The translations under genes were made by a program, and so were the position numbers. This document shows, one piece after another, positions 10,945-21,445 of a DNA stretch of 64,000 nt. Numbering within the stretch: the stretch's first letter is position 1; the number at the start of each line of letters is the position of its first letter. Under the pieces are notes generated by a model. It was not told the origin of the DNA, did no database searches, and saw only the letters and a list, made by a program, of their open reading frames with translations. This DNA comes from Lepus europaeus (lineage: Eukaryota > Chordata > Mammalia > Lagomorpha > Leporidae), in contig NC_084838.1 in assembly GCF_033115175.1 (NCBI RefSeq), positions 59,674,468-59,738,467 on the forward strand, read 5' to 3'.

Positions 10945-11852
10945 CAATTGGGACAGGGGTAGGAGTAGGCCTAGCTATTAAGACACTGCATCCCATATCA
11001 AAGTGTGTGGGTTTGAGTCCCAATTCCACTGTCTAGTCCAGCTGAAGTGGCCAAGCATATAGGTTAAAATCGATTAGGTTTGTGAGCTGGAAGACCACGC
11101 CTTCACCACGCCCCTGTGTGTCCTCATCCCCCTACCTGGCCACACCTGGGTACCCACCAGCCAATCAGGTTACTTAACCACTCCCCTTTGGAAGTGGGTT
11201 AAAAGCCGGGCCACACACTGCTCTTCTTCCCTGGCCTCTTGCTAGGTAGGGGGCTTGCTGTAGCCCCGCGCCTCCAGGGTGCATGGCCCTCGGGCCATGT
11301 GCTCTAGGCTTCCTGGCCCACATACAGGCCTAGATGCTCTTCCACGTGGCTGTTTTCTGGTGCTTGGTATGAACCCCTATTCGCCTCTCTCTCTTAGATA
11401 AAGCTCTCACTCTCCTATGCATCTTTCTCACTAAATAAAAGCTTAAAATGTACCATACTGCCTCGTTTATCTGTGCCGGTATTTAGAATTCTTCTCCAAA
11501 TATTAGACAAGAACCCTCTTGGGCTTATTAATATCGGGGATTTAGTAATAAGTCCGTGGTGAAATCGTAAGGCACCCCAAATTCTGGTAGCACATGTGGC
11601 ACCCCGGATAGCATTTCTAGGGAACTTTAAAGGGCCACATTTCAGGGTAAATTTTAGGGGGCGCTTCTTCGATTTCACAGCTGCTTCTAATATACACCCT
11701 TGGAGGCAGCCAAGTCATTGGGTCCTTGCCACATGGGATACCTGGGTTAAATTCCTGGTTTGCCAGCACTTGGGGTATGAACCAGGAAATGAGAGCTCGC
11801 TGACTCTCTCCCGCCCTCTCTCTCACAAATAAATAAATAAAAACACTTTGGG
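10945..11852 (+). mobile_element. C SINE, type O, split by a solo LTR
   Basis: The 5' part (to 11042, GTCTAGTCCAGC) and the 3' part (from 11682, TGCTTCTAATATACACCC, tail to 11852) join cleanly into one SINE once the LTR and one CAGC are removed. Confidence 0.85.
11043..11677 (+). mobile_element. solo LTR of an endogenous retrovirus, 4-bp TSD
   Basis: 635-bp element starting TGAAGTGG and ending GATTTCA, so it has the TG...CA ends. CAGC is duplicated at 11039-11042 and 11678-11681. A TATA-like TTAAAAG lies near 11209, a CCAAT-type motif (CCAATCAGG) near 11161, and a polyadenylation signal AATAAA at 11434-11439, which defines U3, R and U5 on the plus strand. A 4-bp duplication and TGAA ends fit class I (gamma-like) elements. 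No internal viral genes remain, so it arose by LTR-LTR recombination. Confidence 0.82.
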
Positions 11853-11859
11853 TTACAAG

Positions 11860-12240
11860 AGAATTTAATTGGACAATTAGAAAAGAGTAAAAAGTCTCCC
11901 TAAAGTTCTAAAATATACAAAGAACTCTTGAAATTCAACAATAAGAAAGCAATACAATTAAAGAAATAAGCCAAAGGCCTTAACAGATGGCTCACGAGAG
12001 AAGATATACAGATGGCAAATAAGCATATGAAAAAATGTTCCACATCATATGTCATCAGAGACTCCGCTGTACACTTCATAGAATAGCCAAAATCCAGAAC
12101 ACTGACAACACCACATGCTAGCAAGAAAGTGGAGCAAAACAGCTCTTGTGGGATACTGATGGGAATGCAGAATGGTACAGCCACTTTGGAAGAGAGCTTG
12201 GCAGCTTCTTACAAGAGCAGGCATACTCTTACTATAGGAT
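11860..12240 (+). mobile_element. old L1 ORF2 3' part
   Basis: Broken-frame plus-strand sequence matches the L1 ORF2 region coding for the QMANKHMKKC-type motif (about 12012-12036) and the following conserved segment. It is interrupted at 12240 by a solo LTR and resumes at 12830. Confidence 0.75.
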
Positions 12241-12829
12241 TTCACGAACGTAGTAATGGCACCAAGGCTGTGTCGGTTCTAACAAGGATTTTATTATACA
12301 CTGGGCAAACCGACCACCCAAGGTTCCCAAATTACCTCCAGTGCTCCAAATGATGTGTCTTAGCCACAGAGGTGGGATTCTCACAGTATTCACATGAGTG
12401 GTGCCTTTGAGCTGAAGAATGTAAGTCTCAAAGGGCAAGTAGAGGCTTGGCTTCAGGCGAGCAGGGCTTCAAGGTCAGGCGAGCTCAGATCCTCAGCGTT
12501 GGGCAAGCAGGCCTTGTGGTAGGGTGAGCTCAGTGCGTTGTCATCTGGCACGTGCAGGGAAAACTCTCTTGCGAGAAGGTTTAAGTGCGGTGCGTCAACC
12601 CAGAACTTTTCGCTCTGCAGCTTTCTGGGAGGTCTGTTCAGAGAGCCCCACTGCACTTCTTCAGTCTGCAGTTTTGGTGGTCAGTGTAGAGCCAATAAGG
12701 TCCCAAGGAAGGTGTGTGCGGGCCATGGGTAGTTCCTATCAAGTCCATGCAGATCTCCCGCAGTCAGCTTGGCTCTTGCTTATTTCTTGTTAATATTATG
12801 GTGAAGCTGTTTAATTTCTGCTCCTTACA
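12241..12829 (-). mobile_element. solo LTR, 5-bp TSD, inside L1
   Basis: 589-bp minus-strand LTR starting (on its own strand) TGTAAGGAGC and ending CGTGAA. The final CA appears mutated. AGGAT is duplicated at 12236-12240 and 12830-12834. A polyadenylation signal on the minus strand is TTTATT at 12290-12295 of the plus strand. The flanking L1 is continuous without it. It is a different family from the LTR at 11043. Confidence 0.78.
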
Positions 12830-13079
12830 AGGATCCCACATTTGCACTCCTTAGTATCTGTCCAAAGGAGTTGAAAATCTATGTCCAACCAAAACCCTGT
12901 ACACAGATGTTTATAGCAGCTTTATTCATGATTGCCAAAACTTAGAAGCAACCAACAATTCCTTCAGCAGGTGAATGGATACATAAACTGGTACTGTGGA
13001 ATAGAATATTATTCAGCATCAAGAAGAAAGGCGCTACCAATCCGTGAAAACAAATGATGGAAACTGAAATGTAGATTAC

Positions 13080-13350
13080 TGGGGCAGCCACCACTTGGAA
13101 TGTCCAAATCCCATATCAGAGTACCTGGTTGAAGTTCTGGCTTCTCTGCTTTGGATCCAGCTTCCCGATAATGCACCCGGTTGCAGTGGATGGTGGTGCA
13201 AGTAGTTGGGTTCCTGCTACCCATGTGGGAGACCTGGATATAGTTCCTGGATCTTGGCTTCACCTGGCACAGCTCTGGCAGTTTGGGGCATTTGAGGAGT
13301 AAACCAGTGAATAGAAGATTGCTTTCTGTCTGCCTTAAAAAAAAAAAAAT
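13080..13350 (+). mobile_element. C SINE, type O, in L1
   Basis: Head GGGGCAGCCACCACTTGG, body TCCTGGCTTC-like but diverged, tail of 13 As after TGTCTGCCTT. Confidence 0.85.
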
Positions 13351-13489
13351 GGAATGTACACTAGTAAGTGAAAGAAACTAGTCTGATTCCAACTATCTGA
13401 CAATCTGGAAAAGGTAAAACTATGAAGAAGATAAAAACAACTCTGGTTGGCAAGGGTCAGTGAAGAGAGAGATAATAGAGCACAGAGGT

Positions 13490-13531
13490 TTTTTTTGTTT
13501 GTTTGTTTTTGACAGGCAGGGTGGACAGTGT

Positions 13532-13562
<31 letters not shown>

Positions 13563-13850
13563 GTCTTCCTTTTGCCGTTGGTTCACCCTCCAATGGCTGC
13601 CGCTGCCAGCGTACTGTGGCCAGTGCACCGCGCTGATCTGAAGCCAAGAGCCAGGTGCTTCTCCTGGTCTCCCATGCGGGTGCAGGGCCCAAGCACTTGG
13701 GCCATCCTCCACTGCCTTCCCGGGCCATAGCAAAGAGCTGGCCTGGAAGAGGGGCAACCGGGATAGAATCCGGTGCCCCGACTGGGACTAGAACCCGGTG
13801 TGCCAGCGCCGCAAGGTGGAGGATTAGCCTATTGAGCTGCGGCGCCGGCA
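13490..13850 (-). mobile_element. C SINE, type Y, with TSD
   Basis: Flanked by AGCACAGAGGTTTT at about 13479 and at 13850-13863. T-rich tail with TTTG repeats, GACAGGCAGGGTGGACAGTG at the 3' end, head GCGGCGCCGGC. Confidence 0.94.
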
Positions 13851-14142
13851 AGCACAGAGGTTTTGTAGGGTAATGAAACTACTCTGCATGTTTTTGTAAC
13901 GGGAGATACATGACATGCTAAATTTTCCAAACCTACAGAATACATACACCAAGAGTGAATCCTACTATAAACTGCAGACTTTGGATAATAATGCCATGTC
14001 AATGTAGGTTCACAATCTTAAGAATGTTCCACTCTGGTGAGGGATGTTGATATAGAGAAGGCTGTTCATGTGTGTAAGCAGGGCCTACATGGGAAATCCC
14101 TGTACTTTGCGTTTAATTTTGCTATAAACCTAAGACTACTCG

Positions 14143-14478
14143 TTTTTTTCTTTTTATATTTATTTTGTTTACTTATTTGGAAGAGTTACAGAGAGAGGTA
14201 GAGACAGAGAAAGGTCTTCCATCCTCTGATTCACTCCCCAGATGCCTGTAACAGCCGGAGCTGAGCAATCCAAAGCCAGAAGCCAGAAACCAGGAGTTTC
14301 TTCCAGGTCTCCCACAGGAGTGGGCCCAAGCACTTGGGCCATCTTCCACTGCTTTCCCAGGCACATTAGCAGGGAGCTGGATCGGAAGTGGAGCATCAGG
14401 GACTCCAACTGGCACTCATATGTAATGATGGCTTTGCAGGCCGGGGCTTTAACCCACTGCGCCCCAGCGCCAGCCCCC
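14143..14478 (-). mobile_element. C SINE, type A, with TSD
   Basis: AAGACTACTC flanks it at 14131-14140 and 14479-14488. Its insertion closes the L1 3' UTR copy ending near 14130. Confidence 0.93.
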
Positions 14479-14502
14479 AAAGACTACTCTTAAGATAAAA
14501 AC

Positions 14503-14738
14503 TCTTTGCTGTGGCCTGGGAGTGCAGTGGAGGATGGCCCAAGTGCTTGGGCTCTGCACCCCATGGGAGACCAGGAGAAGCACCTGGCTCCTACCATAGG
14601 GATCAGCACGGTGCGCTGGTCGGAGCATGCTGGCTGCGGCGGCCATTGGAGGGTGAACCAACGGCAAAAAGGAAGACCTTTCTCTCTGTCTCTCTCTCTC
14701 TCACTGTCCACTCTGCCTGTAAAAAAATAAAAAATTAA
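14503..14738 (+). mobile_element. C SINE, type Y, 5' truncated
   Basis: Starts in mid-element at TGCTGTGGCCTGGGAGTGCAG and runs to CTGTCCACTCTGCCTGTAAAA. AAAACTCTT before it and AAAACCTCTT after the next SINE (about 15141) look like its TSD. Confidence 0.9.
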
Positions 14739-14739
14739 G

Positions 14740-15140
14740 GCCGGCGCCGTGGCTCAACAGGCTAATCCTCCGCCTTGCGGCGCCGGCACACCGGGTTCTA
14801 GTCCCGGTCGGGGCACCGATCCTGTCCCGGTTGCCCCTCTTCCAGGCCAGCTCTCTGCTGTGGCCAGGGAGTGCAGTGGAGGATGGCCCAAGTCCTTGGG
14901 CCCTGCACCCCATGGGAGACCAGGAGAAGCACCTGGCTCCTGCCATCGGAACAGCGCGGTGCGCCGGCCGCAGCGCGCCTACCGCGGCGGCCATTGGAGG
15001 GTGAACCAACGGCAAAAGGAAGACCTTTCTCTCTGTCTCTCTCTCACTGTCCACTCTGCCTGTCAAAAAAAAAAAAAAATAAAAAAAAATAAAATAAAAA
15101 AAAAAATAAATAAAATAAAAATAAAAAATTAAAAAAAAAA
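14740..15140 (+). mobile_element. C SINE, type Y, full length, in the tail of the previous copy
   Basis: Head GGCCGGCGCCGTGGCTCAAC. About 80 bp of A-rich tail with AAAT and AAAAT units. AATAAAAAATTAA precedes it (ending 14740) and recurs in the tail (ending near 15131), so it inserted into the tail of the truncated copy. Confidence 0.93.
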
Positions 15141-15149
15141 ACCTCTTAG

Positions 15150-15475
15150 GGGAGGTTATTTGGTGCAGGAGTTAAATCACCACTTAGGATGTCCATATGA
15201 TGTATCAGAGTGCCTGCTTCGAGTCTCAATTCCTCCACTTCGAATCCAAATTCCTGCTAATGTGTACCCCAGGAGACAGCAAATGATGACTCAAGTACTT
15301 AGGTCTCTGCCACCTATGTGGCAGACCCAGATTGAACTCCAGGTTCTAAAAGTCAGGCTGGCCCAATGCCAATTGTGTGAGCACTTGGAGAGGGAGTAAA
15401 CAGAAGATCTCTGTCTATGTCTTACTGCCTCTCAAATAAAATGAAAATAAGTAAATAAATTTTAAAGTATTTTCA
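15150..15475 (+). mobile_element. C SINE, type O
   Basis: Head GGGGAGGTTATTTGGTGCAGG, core GGAGACAGCAAATGATGACTC, tail AATAAAATGAAAATAAGTAAATAAA. Confidence 0.85.
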
Positions 15476-16427
15476 AATTAAATAAAATAATTTATTTATG
15501 TATGTATGTATAAAAGTCTCTCCCAAAGACTTGCCAAAATGCTACCTCTCTATCCGAGATACAAAGTCTGTTAATAATTTGTTACATTTCTTAATGGACT
15601 TTTTTGACTTATACATTTTTTAAAGAATGAATATTTGTTTATCCATTTTTATTCATATACATGTGCATCCACACACACACACTAGCAGTAGATACTGTTA
15701 GTTCTTATCCATGGCCTACAATAATAGGTACAATCCCAGAAATTGAATGTTCCAATTGTGTCCATCTTGTTTTCTGACTCCAGCCACCAGCTCTCCCAGG
15801 CTCGCTTCTAGCTACGGTTGGCTATGTGAACAGTTCCAAGCAATGAAAGTAAGGACACATTTACTGAGATGAAAATAAAAAGAACCTCGAGCTTCACTGA
15901 CTTTATTTAGTTGTTGGCCCATTCCTGGACTGCTCACCCCCTCTGACTTTCTCATAAGTGAACTATAATTAGCCTTAGAGTTTAAGCCTGTGCTCCTCAT
16001 ATTTTCTGTTACCTGCAGCCTGTGGTTGGCTGGTAAACCATCTACCTGGGGATGAAAAGGAGCACCCCCAATTGGTAATGTCTGCTGATTTCCTTCACGT
16101 GAATACTCTAAATAAACTCACCATGGACAATTTCAAACAATCAACAGTAAGGCTGACCACAGAGCTGTGAAGAAAAATGCACCTGGCTTGCAAGAGCCCT
16201 ATGTGCTTTCAATCCTGTATGATCCGGCTCCAGTACATCAAACAAATGCTAACTAAATCATTGTAATTCAATCCTGTTTTACTATTTAATAAAGCAGCAC
16301 AGATACATATCTGTCATTATGTAAAAAATACTTTTATATGACTCTATTGTAATCTATTTCATGAATGTCCACAATCTATCTAGTTTTGTAGGTTGTTGCT
16401 AATTTGTTCCTTTTATTTAAAAAATAA
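15476..16427. other. unassigned, probably old repeat relics
   Basis: Holds a TATG microsatellite stub (15497-15510) and an ACACAC tract near 15671-15682. The part at 15780-16030 (TCCAGCCACCAGCTCTCCC, then TTGGCTATGTGAACAG) recalls a DNA-transposon-like family that may also be present near 36630, but I cannot name it. No gene. Confidence 0.35.
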
Positions 16428-16435
16428 AAATGGAG

Positions 16436-16768
16436 GGCCGGTGCTGTGGCTTAGACAGTAAAGCCACTGCCTGCAGTGCCAGCATCCCAGATGGGCACCA
16501 GTTCAAGTCTTGGCTGCTCCACTTCCGATCCAGCTTTCTGCTATAGCCTGGGAAAGCAGTAGAAAATGGCCCACGTGCTTGGGCCTCTGCACCTGCATGG
16601 GAGACCCCAAGAAGCTTCTGGCTCCTGGGTTCAGATCAGTGCAGCTCTAGCTGTTGCAGCCATTTGGGAAGTGAACCAGCGGACAGAAGATCTCACTCTC
16701 TCTCTTTTTGCCTCTGCCTCTCTGTAACTCTGCCTTTCGATTAAATAAATAAATAAGCCTTTAAAAAA
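16436..16768 (+). mobile_element. C SINE, type A
   Basis: Head GAGGGCCGGTGCTGTGGC, tail TTAAATAAATAAATAAGCC. AAAAATGG on both sides (16428 and 16764) is a short TSD. Confidence 0.92.
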
Positions 16769-16771
16769 ATG

Positions 16772-17115
16772 GTAGTGTAGGCATTGAGCCTAGCAGTTTA
16801 AAATATTGCTTGGAACACACACGTCACATATCAGAGTGCTTCGATTCAAGTTCTACTTCTATTCAAAATTCCAGCTTCCTGCAGATACACACCCTAGTAA
16901 ATAAGCTAAGATGGCTCAATTACTTGGGTCCCTGCTACCCACATGGTGACCTGGATTGAATCCTCAACTCCTGGCTTTAGCCTGGCCCAGCCCTGGCTGT
17001 TACAAGCATTTGGGGAGTGAACCAGCAGATTAGAGATCTCTCCCTGTCTCTCTGTCTCTGGGCTCTCTCCCTATCTTTCTGCTTTTCAAATTAAATAAAT
17101 AAAAATGTTAAAAAT
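16772..17115 (+). mobile_element. C SINE, type O
   Basis: Abuts the previous SINE. Core AGTAAATAAGCTAAGATGGCTC, tail AAATTAAATAAATAAAAATG. Confidence 0.82.
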
Positions 17116-17359
17116 AGGAAAAGAGAAATGCTATGTTTTTAGGTATACCTGGAATATTTGCTTTTAAGTCCTAGAATGGAAATTAATGTAATAAAGATAA
17201 GCATTGAAAACTGAAACCACCATAATTATCTGTCCCTATGCTAAATACTACTGGGACTGGACAAATTTCAGTATGTGTTAAACAGTTCTAGGACCAAGCA
17301 AAAATACTTTAGCTGTTTGACCAAGGAATACTTGCTTGTGGAATATAAGAGTGTAAAAA

Positions 17360-17692
17360 AAATTTTTTTGGCAGGCAGAGTGGACAGTGAGAGAGACAGA
17401 GAGAAAGGTCTTCCTTTGCCATTGGTTCACCCTCCAATGACCACCGCGGCCGGTGTGCTGTGGCCAGCGCACCGTGCTGATCCGAAGGCAGGAGCCAGGT
17501 GCTCATCCTGGTCTCCCATGGGGTGCAGGGCCCAAGCACTTGGGCCATCCTCCACTGCAATCCCTGGCCACAGCAGAGAGCTGGCCTGGAAGAGGGGCAA
17601 CTGGGACAGAATCCGGCGCCCTGACCGGGACTGGAACCCTGTGTGCCAGCGCCGCAAGGTGGAGGATTAGCCTATTGAGCTGCGGCGCCGGC
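17360..17692 (-). mobile_element. C SINE, type Y, with TSD
   Basis: AAGAGTGTAAA at 17348-17358 and 17693-17703 flanks it. 17116-17347 to its left holds nothing recognised. Confidence 0.94.
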
Positions 17693-17969
17693 CAAGAGTG
17701 TAAATTAACTAAACAGATTGCTTATGAAAATTAGCAGTTTACAGATCAAGAAATTCTTTAAAACAATTGGCTTGCTATGTCTACCAATCTAAGGCTATTA
17801 TTTTATAAACTGTACCCAATCCCAATCATTACCCTGACCACCAGGACCCTCGATAAAATTATTCATCACAAATTTTAATACGCTAAAAGTAATTGAATAT
17901 AATTTTCCATTCTGAGACACCACTGAGGTTGAGTCTAGGTGATATACTTTCTTACTGCGGTAAATCCAA

Positions 17970-18145
17970 TAAACTGGGAACCAATCCAGATCTCTCATAT
18001 GTGTGGTAGGAACCCAATTACTTGAGCCATTACCACTGCCTCCCATGGTCTGCATTAGTAGGAAGCTGGAGTCAGGAGCCAGATCCAGCTACTCTAATGT
18101 AGAATTGGAGCATCTGAAGCACTGGGCTAAATGCCCGTTACATAA
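17970..18145 (-). mobile_element. old C SINE fragment, type O
   Basis: CTGGGAACCAATCCAGATCTC through GCATTAGTAGGAAGCTGGAGTC to AAGCACTGGGCTAAATGCC is an antisense type O body with no A tail. The rest of 17704-18290 is unassigned. Confidence 0.7.
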
Positions 18146-18716
18146 TCAGACTTCTAAGCTTTCTTATAAATCAGAGGAAGAACCTTTCTTCTGCCATGGG
18201 CCATTTGGATGGGGTATTTATAACATCATTAGCAGGCCATACAAAATTAGCAACTTAAAAATTAATCTGCAATATTTTGTAAAGCACTGAATTAACTCCC
18301 CCCTGTGTGATGTCTGGAACTGCTTCTCTTTTGGTGAGTCATGAGATGTTAGCTGGTATTGATGATGGTGCTACTTGCAACAGGTTTTCCAAGTTTGCAT
18401 TGGTCAATCCGGAAGACAGTGGATTCTTCGTGACGGGAAGTTTTGAGAAGAACTGCTAGCAGCAGTAAGCTGTTCTGAACACAGACACATATTTCAATGC
18501 ATGTGTCCTCAAAGTAGGAAAGTCATCATTGCTTATGTAACACGTATAGGACTCAAGCAGTGGGAGGTTGTTCCACCTAGCTTTCAGTTCATCATCATTG
18601 CTTTGCAGCTGAATGATTTCTTGTTATAGACTATCCAGAATAGCAACTGGTTCCATACCAAATGGTATAGCAAAGATGTTTAATTCCATTTGTTTACTCG
18701 AGTCATTCATTAAATG

Positions 18717-19076
18717 CTGCAGTTTTTTAAATTTTTATTCTATTTTATTTATTTATTTATTTTAATTTTGACAGGTAGAGTTATAGACAGTGAGAGAGAG
18801 AGAGACAGAGAGAAAGGTCTTCCTTCCATTGGTTCACTCCCCATATGGCCGCTATGGTCGGTGCTGCGCCGGCCCAAAGCCAGCAGCCAGGTGCTTCTTC
18901 CAGATCTTCCATGCGGGTGCAGGAGCCCAAGCACTTGGGCCATCCTCCACTGCCCTCCAGGCCACAGCAGAGAGCTGTTCCGGAGGAGGAGCAATCGGGA
19001 CTAGAACCCGGTGCCCATATGGGATTCCAGAGCCGCAGGCAGAGGATTAGCCAAGTGACCCACGGCGCTGGCCCCA
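18717..19076 (-). mobile_element. C SINE, type I, in the pseudogene
   Basis: GACAGGTAGAGTTATAGACAG at its 3' end. Together with the next SINE it separates the C-terminal and central parts of the hAT pseudogene. Confidence 0.92.
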
Positions 19077-19077
19077 G

Positions 19078-19383
19078 TTGTTTTTTTTTTTTTTAATATT
19101 TATTTTATTTATTTGAAAGACAGAGTTATAGAGAAAGGTAGAGACAGAGAGAGAGGTCTTCCATTCACTGGTTCACTCCCTACATGGCCACAACAGCCAG
19201 AGCTGTGCCAATACGAAGCCAGGAACCAGGGGCCCAAGGACTTGGGCCGTCTTCTACTGCTTTCCCAGGCCATAGCAGAGAGCTGGATCAGAAGAGGAGC
19301 AGCCAGGACTAGAACAGGTGCCCATATGGGATGCCAGCACTTCAGGCCAGGGCTTTAACCCGCTGTGCCACAGCACCAGCCCC
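19078..19383 (-). mobile_element. C SINE, type A, in the pseudogene
   Basis: The pair of SINEs is bounded by AAATGCTGCAGTTT (18713) and AAATGCTACAGTTT (19385), an imperfect TSD belonging to whichever of the two inserted first. Confidence 0.92.
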
Positions 19384-20246
19384 TAAATGCTACAGTTTGT
19401 TTCACACATTCACCAGCATATTCAGGTGTCACAGAAGGCTTTCGTCCTCTCAGAGTGGGCAAATGAATCAAGTTATTTCTTTTGAGTTGCACTTTCCACA
19501 GCCTTAATTGAGCTTCAAATGATTTCATGTTTGAAAGCAGGGAACTGAAAAGCTGGTTGGGGCCCTGCAGCTTGACGTTCAGCTCTGAGAGGTACTTGGT
19601 CACATCCACCGTGAACACAAGACCACACAGCCAATTGCTGTCACTGAGTTCCCTAGCAGGTTCTCCCTTCATCTCCATGAACTGCTGGACTTCATCCCAC
19701 AGTTCATAAAATCTCAAGTTCACACCATTCAGCCCCTGCACTTCGCAGTGATAAACAAGATCACCACACTCAGAGTCAAGATCATTCAGTAACTTCTTAA
19801 GCAGGCGGCTATGGAACCCTCTGCTTTTGATGAAATGTACACACGACACTACACTTGACATCACCTTGTTGGGGACCAGCAACTGTGCACAGAGACCTTC
19901 CTGGTATATGATGCAGTGCATGTATTTAAATCGCTTGGATCAAGACTGAGGCAATCCAACTCTTTCTTGACAAATGCAAATAACTCTTTGCCAGCCAACC
20001 ATGGCTGGAGCTCCAACTATCGGAAGGCCATTTAACTTTTTCAAATGTGAGCTCAAGTTTTTCCATTAGCAAAACAAGTCTCAAATAAATCCTCACCTCT
20101 TATAATGCCAGGCACTTCCAGTGACAGCAGTTCCTCTTGTATTCCGAATTCTGCAGTTATCCCACGAACAAAAACTGCCACTTGGGCAGTATTTGTTATG
20201 TCTGTTGTCTTGTCACAGGACAGAGGGAAAATTTGGAACTCTCTTG

Positions 20247-20584
20247 GGGCCGGAGCTGTGGTGTAGCGGGTTAAGCCACCGCCTGCAGTGCCGGCATCCC
20301 ATGTGGGCACCAGTTTAAGTCCTGGCTGCTCCACTTCCGATCCAGCTCTCTGCTATGGCCTGGGAAAGCAGTAGAGGATGGCCCAAGTCCTTGGGTCCCT
20401 GCACCCGTGTAGGAGACCTAGAAGAGGCTCCTGGCTCCTGGCTTTGGATCAGCACCGCTCCAGCCATTGCAGCCATCTAGGAAGTGAACCGGTGGATGGA
20501 AGACCTCTCTTTCTGTCTCTGCCTCTGCCTCTGCTCTCTGTAACTCTGTCTTTCAAATAAATAAAATCTTTTAAAAAAAAGAAA
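20247..20584 (+). mobile_element. C SINE, type A, with a perfect 20-bp TSD
   Basis: GAAAATTTGGAACTCTCTTG occurs at 20227-20246 and 20585-20604. The two halves of the pseudogene read through once the SINE and one repeat are ignored. Confidence 0.97.
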
Positions 20585-21106
20585 GAAAATTTGGAACTCT
20601 CTTGCAGGATCCTTCAGTGTTTTTTCAGTATCTTGTGCTAAGTCAGCCATCCAATCTGAGATGTTTCTCTGAGGCAAACTAACACTGAGAAACAACTTCA
20701 GCTTGTCTCGTGCTAACAACTCCACAGCAGCCACCATGCGCTGCTTCCCAAACGCTCCCGCTCCATGAGGCTTCAGCTTCTTTATAATCAGCGCACTTAC
20801 TACATAACTCATCTGAATAATGTGTCTTTGTCACCACCAGGCCTAGTGAAAACGCCTTGTTGTGATTCCAAACGCTGCTGAAGAGCATTGATTTTATCCA
20901 GACACAGTCGGCGTCCCAATTCATCGGGTTTACAATGTTGTGAGCTATAATGATGCTTCAGATTGGCTTCCATTCATTACACTGCCACAGACTAGGCAGT
21001 TTGCACAGGTTTTCCTTTGATTTCAACAACAACAAAATCATTTGCCCATTCCTCTTGGAAAGATCAACACTCTGCATCGCTATTTGTAGGATGTCACGCC
21101 ACTTTT

Positions 21107-21445
21107 TTTTTTTTAAGATTTATTTATTTGTTTATTTATTTGAAAGGCAGTTACAGAGAGGCAGAGGCAGAGGGAGAGAGAGGTCTTCCATTCACTGGTT
21201 CACTCCCCAATTAGCTGCAACTGTCGGAGCTGTGCCAATTCAAAGCCAGGAGCCAGGAGCTTCTTCCGGGTCTCCCATGCGAGTGCAGGGGCCCAAGGAG
21301 TTGGGCCATCTTCTACTGCTTTCCCAGGCAACAGCAGAGAGCTGGATGAGAAGTGGAGCAGCCAGGACTAGAACTAGCGCCCATATGGGATGCTGGCACT
21401 GCAGGTGGTGGCTCTTTACACACTTCTCCATGGCACCAGCCTCAC
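21107..21445 (-). mobile_element. C SINE, type A
   Basis: T-rich tail with TTTATTTGTTTATTTATTTG, head GGCACCAGCC. A CACGCCACTT / CACCACTT pair is a possible worn TSD. Confidence 0.9.

Larger units (their letters stand above)
12835..14130 (+). mobile_element. old L1 3' end and 3' UTR, with three SINE insertions
   Basis: 12835-13079, 13351-13480 and 13865-14130 are successive pieces of one L1. ORF2 ends with the CACAGATGTTTATAGCAGC and GGAATAGAATATTATTCAGC segments. The 3' UTR carries GTGAATCCTACTATAAACTG and TACATGGGAAATCCCTGTAC. The same family occurs at 49660-50345. Confidence 0.75.
18285..21106 (-). pseudogene. hAT-type transposase-derived pseudogene (ZBED/FAM200/GTF2IRD2-like)
   Basis: Read on the minus strand from right to left, with three embedded SINE blocks ignored. 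About 20940-21105 codes for a BED-like zinc-finger relic, with a GKPVC-type start and a HxxxxH-like end now split over frames. 20605-20940 continues in shifted frames. 19930-20246 holds a [11 protein letters not shown] motif, which matches the DESTDI-type motif of hAT transposases and their domesticated relatives, followed by an EELLSL motif and a GEDLF motif. 19384-19921 is an open frame of about 180 codons with LDSE, DSNWLCGL and LQGPNQL motifs like those in GTF2IRD2. 18290-18712 codes for the C-terminal hAT dimerisation region (ELKARWNNLP, then FPTLRTHAL, then FFSKL). Stops and frameshifts occur in every block, so it is dead. I saw no poly-A end or terminal inverted repeats, so whether it is a retrocopy or a fossil transposon is open. 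Confidence 0.75.

Noticed and set aside
14740..14830. tRNA-like heads of C SINEs (B-box-like GGTTCTAGTCC) considered as tRNA genes
   Set aside because: C SINEs derive from a tRNA and keep promoter-box similarity, but the copies lack a full cloverleaf and continue into the SINE body.
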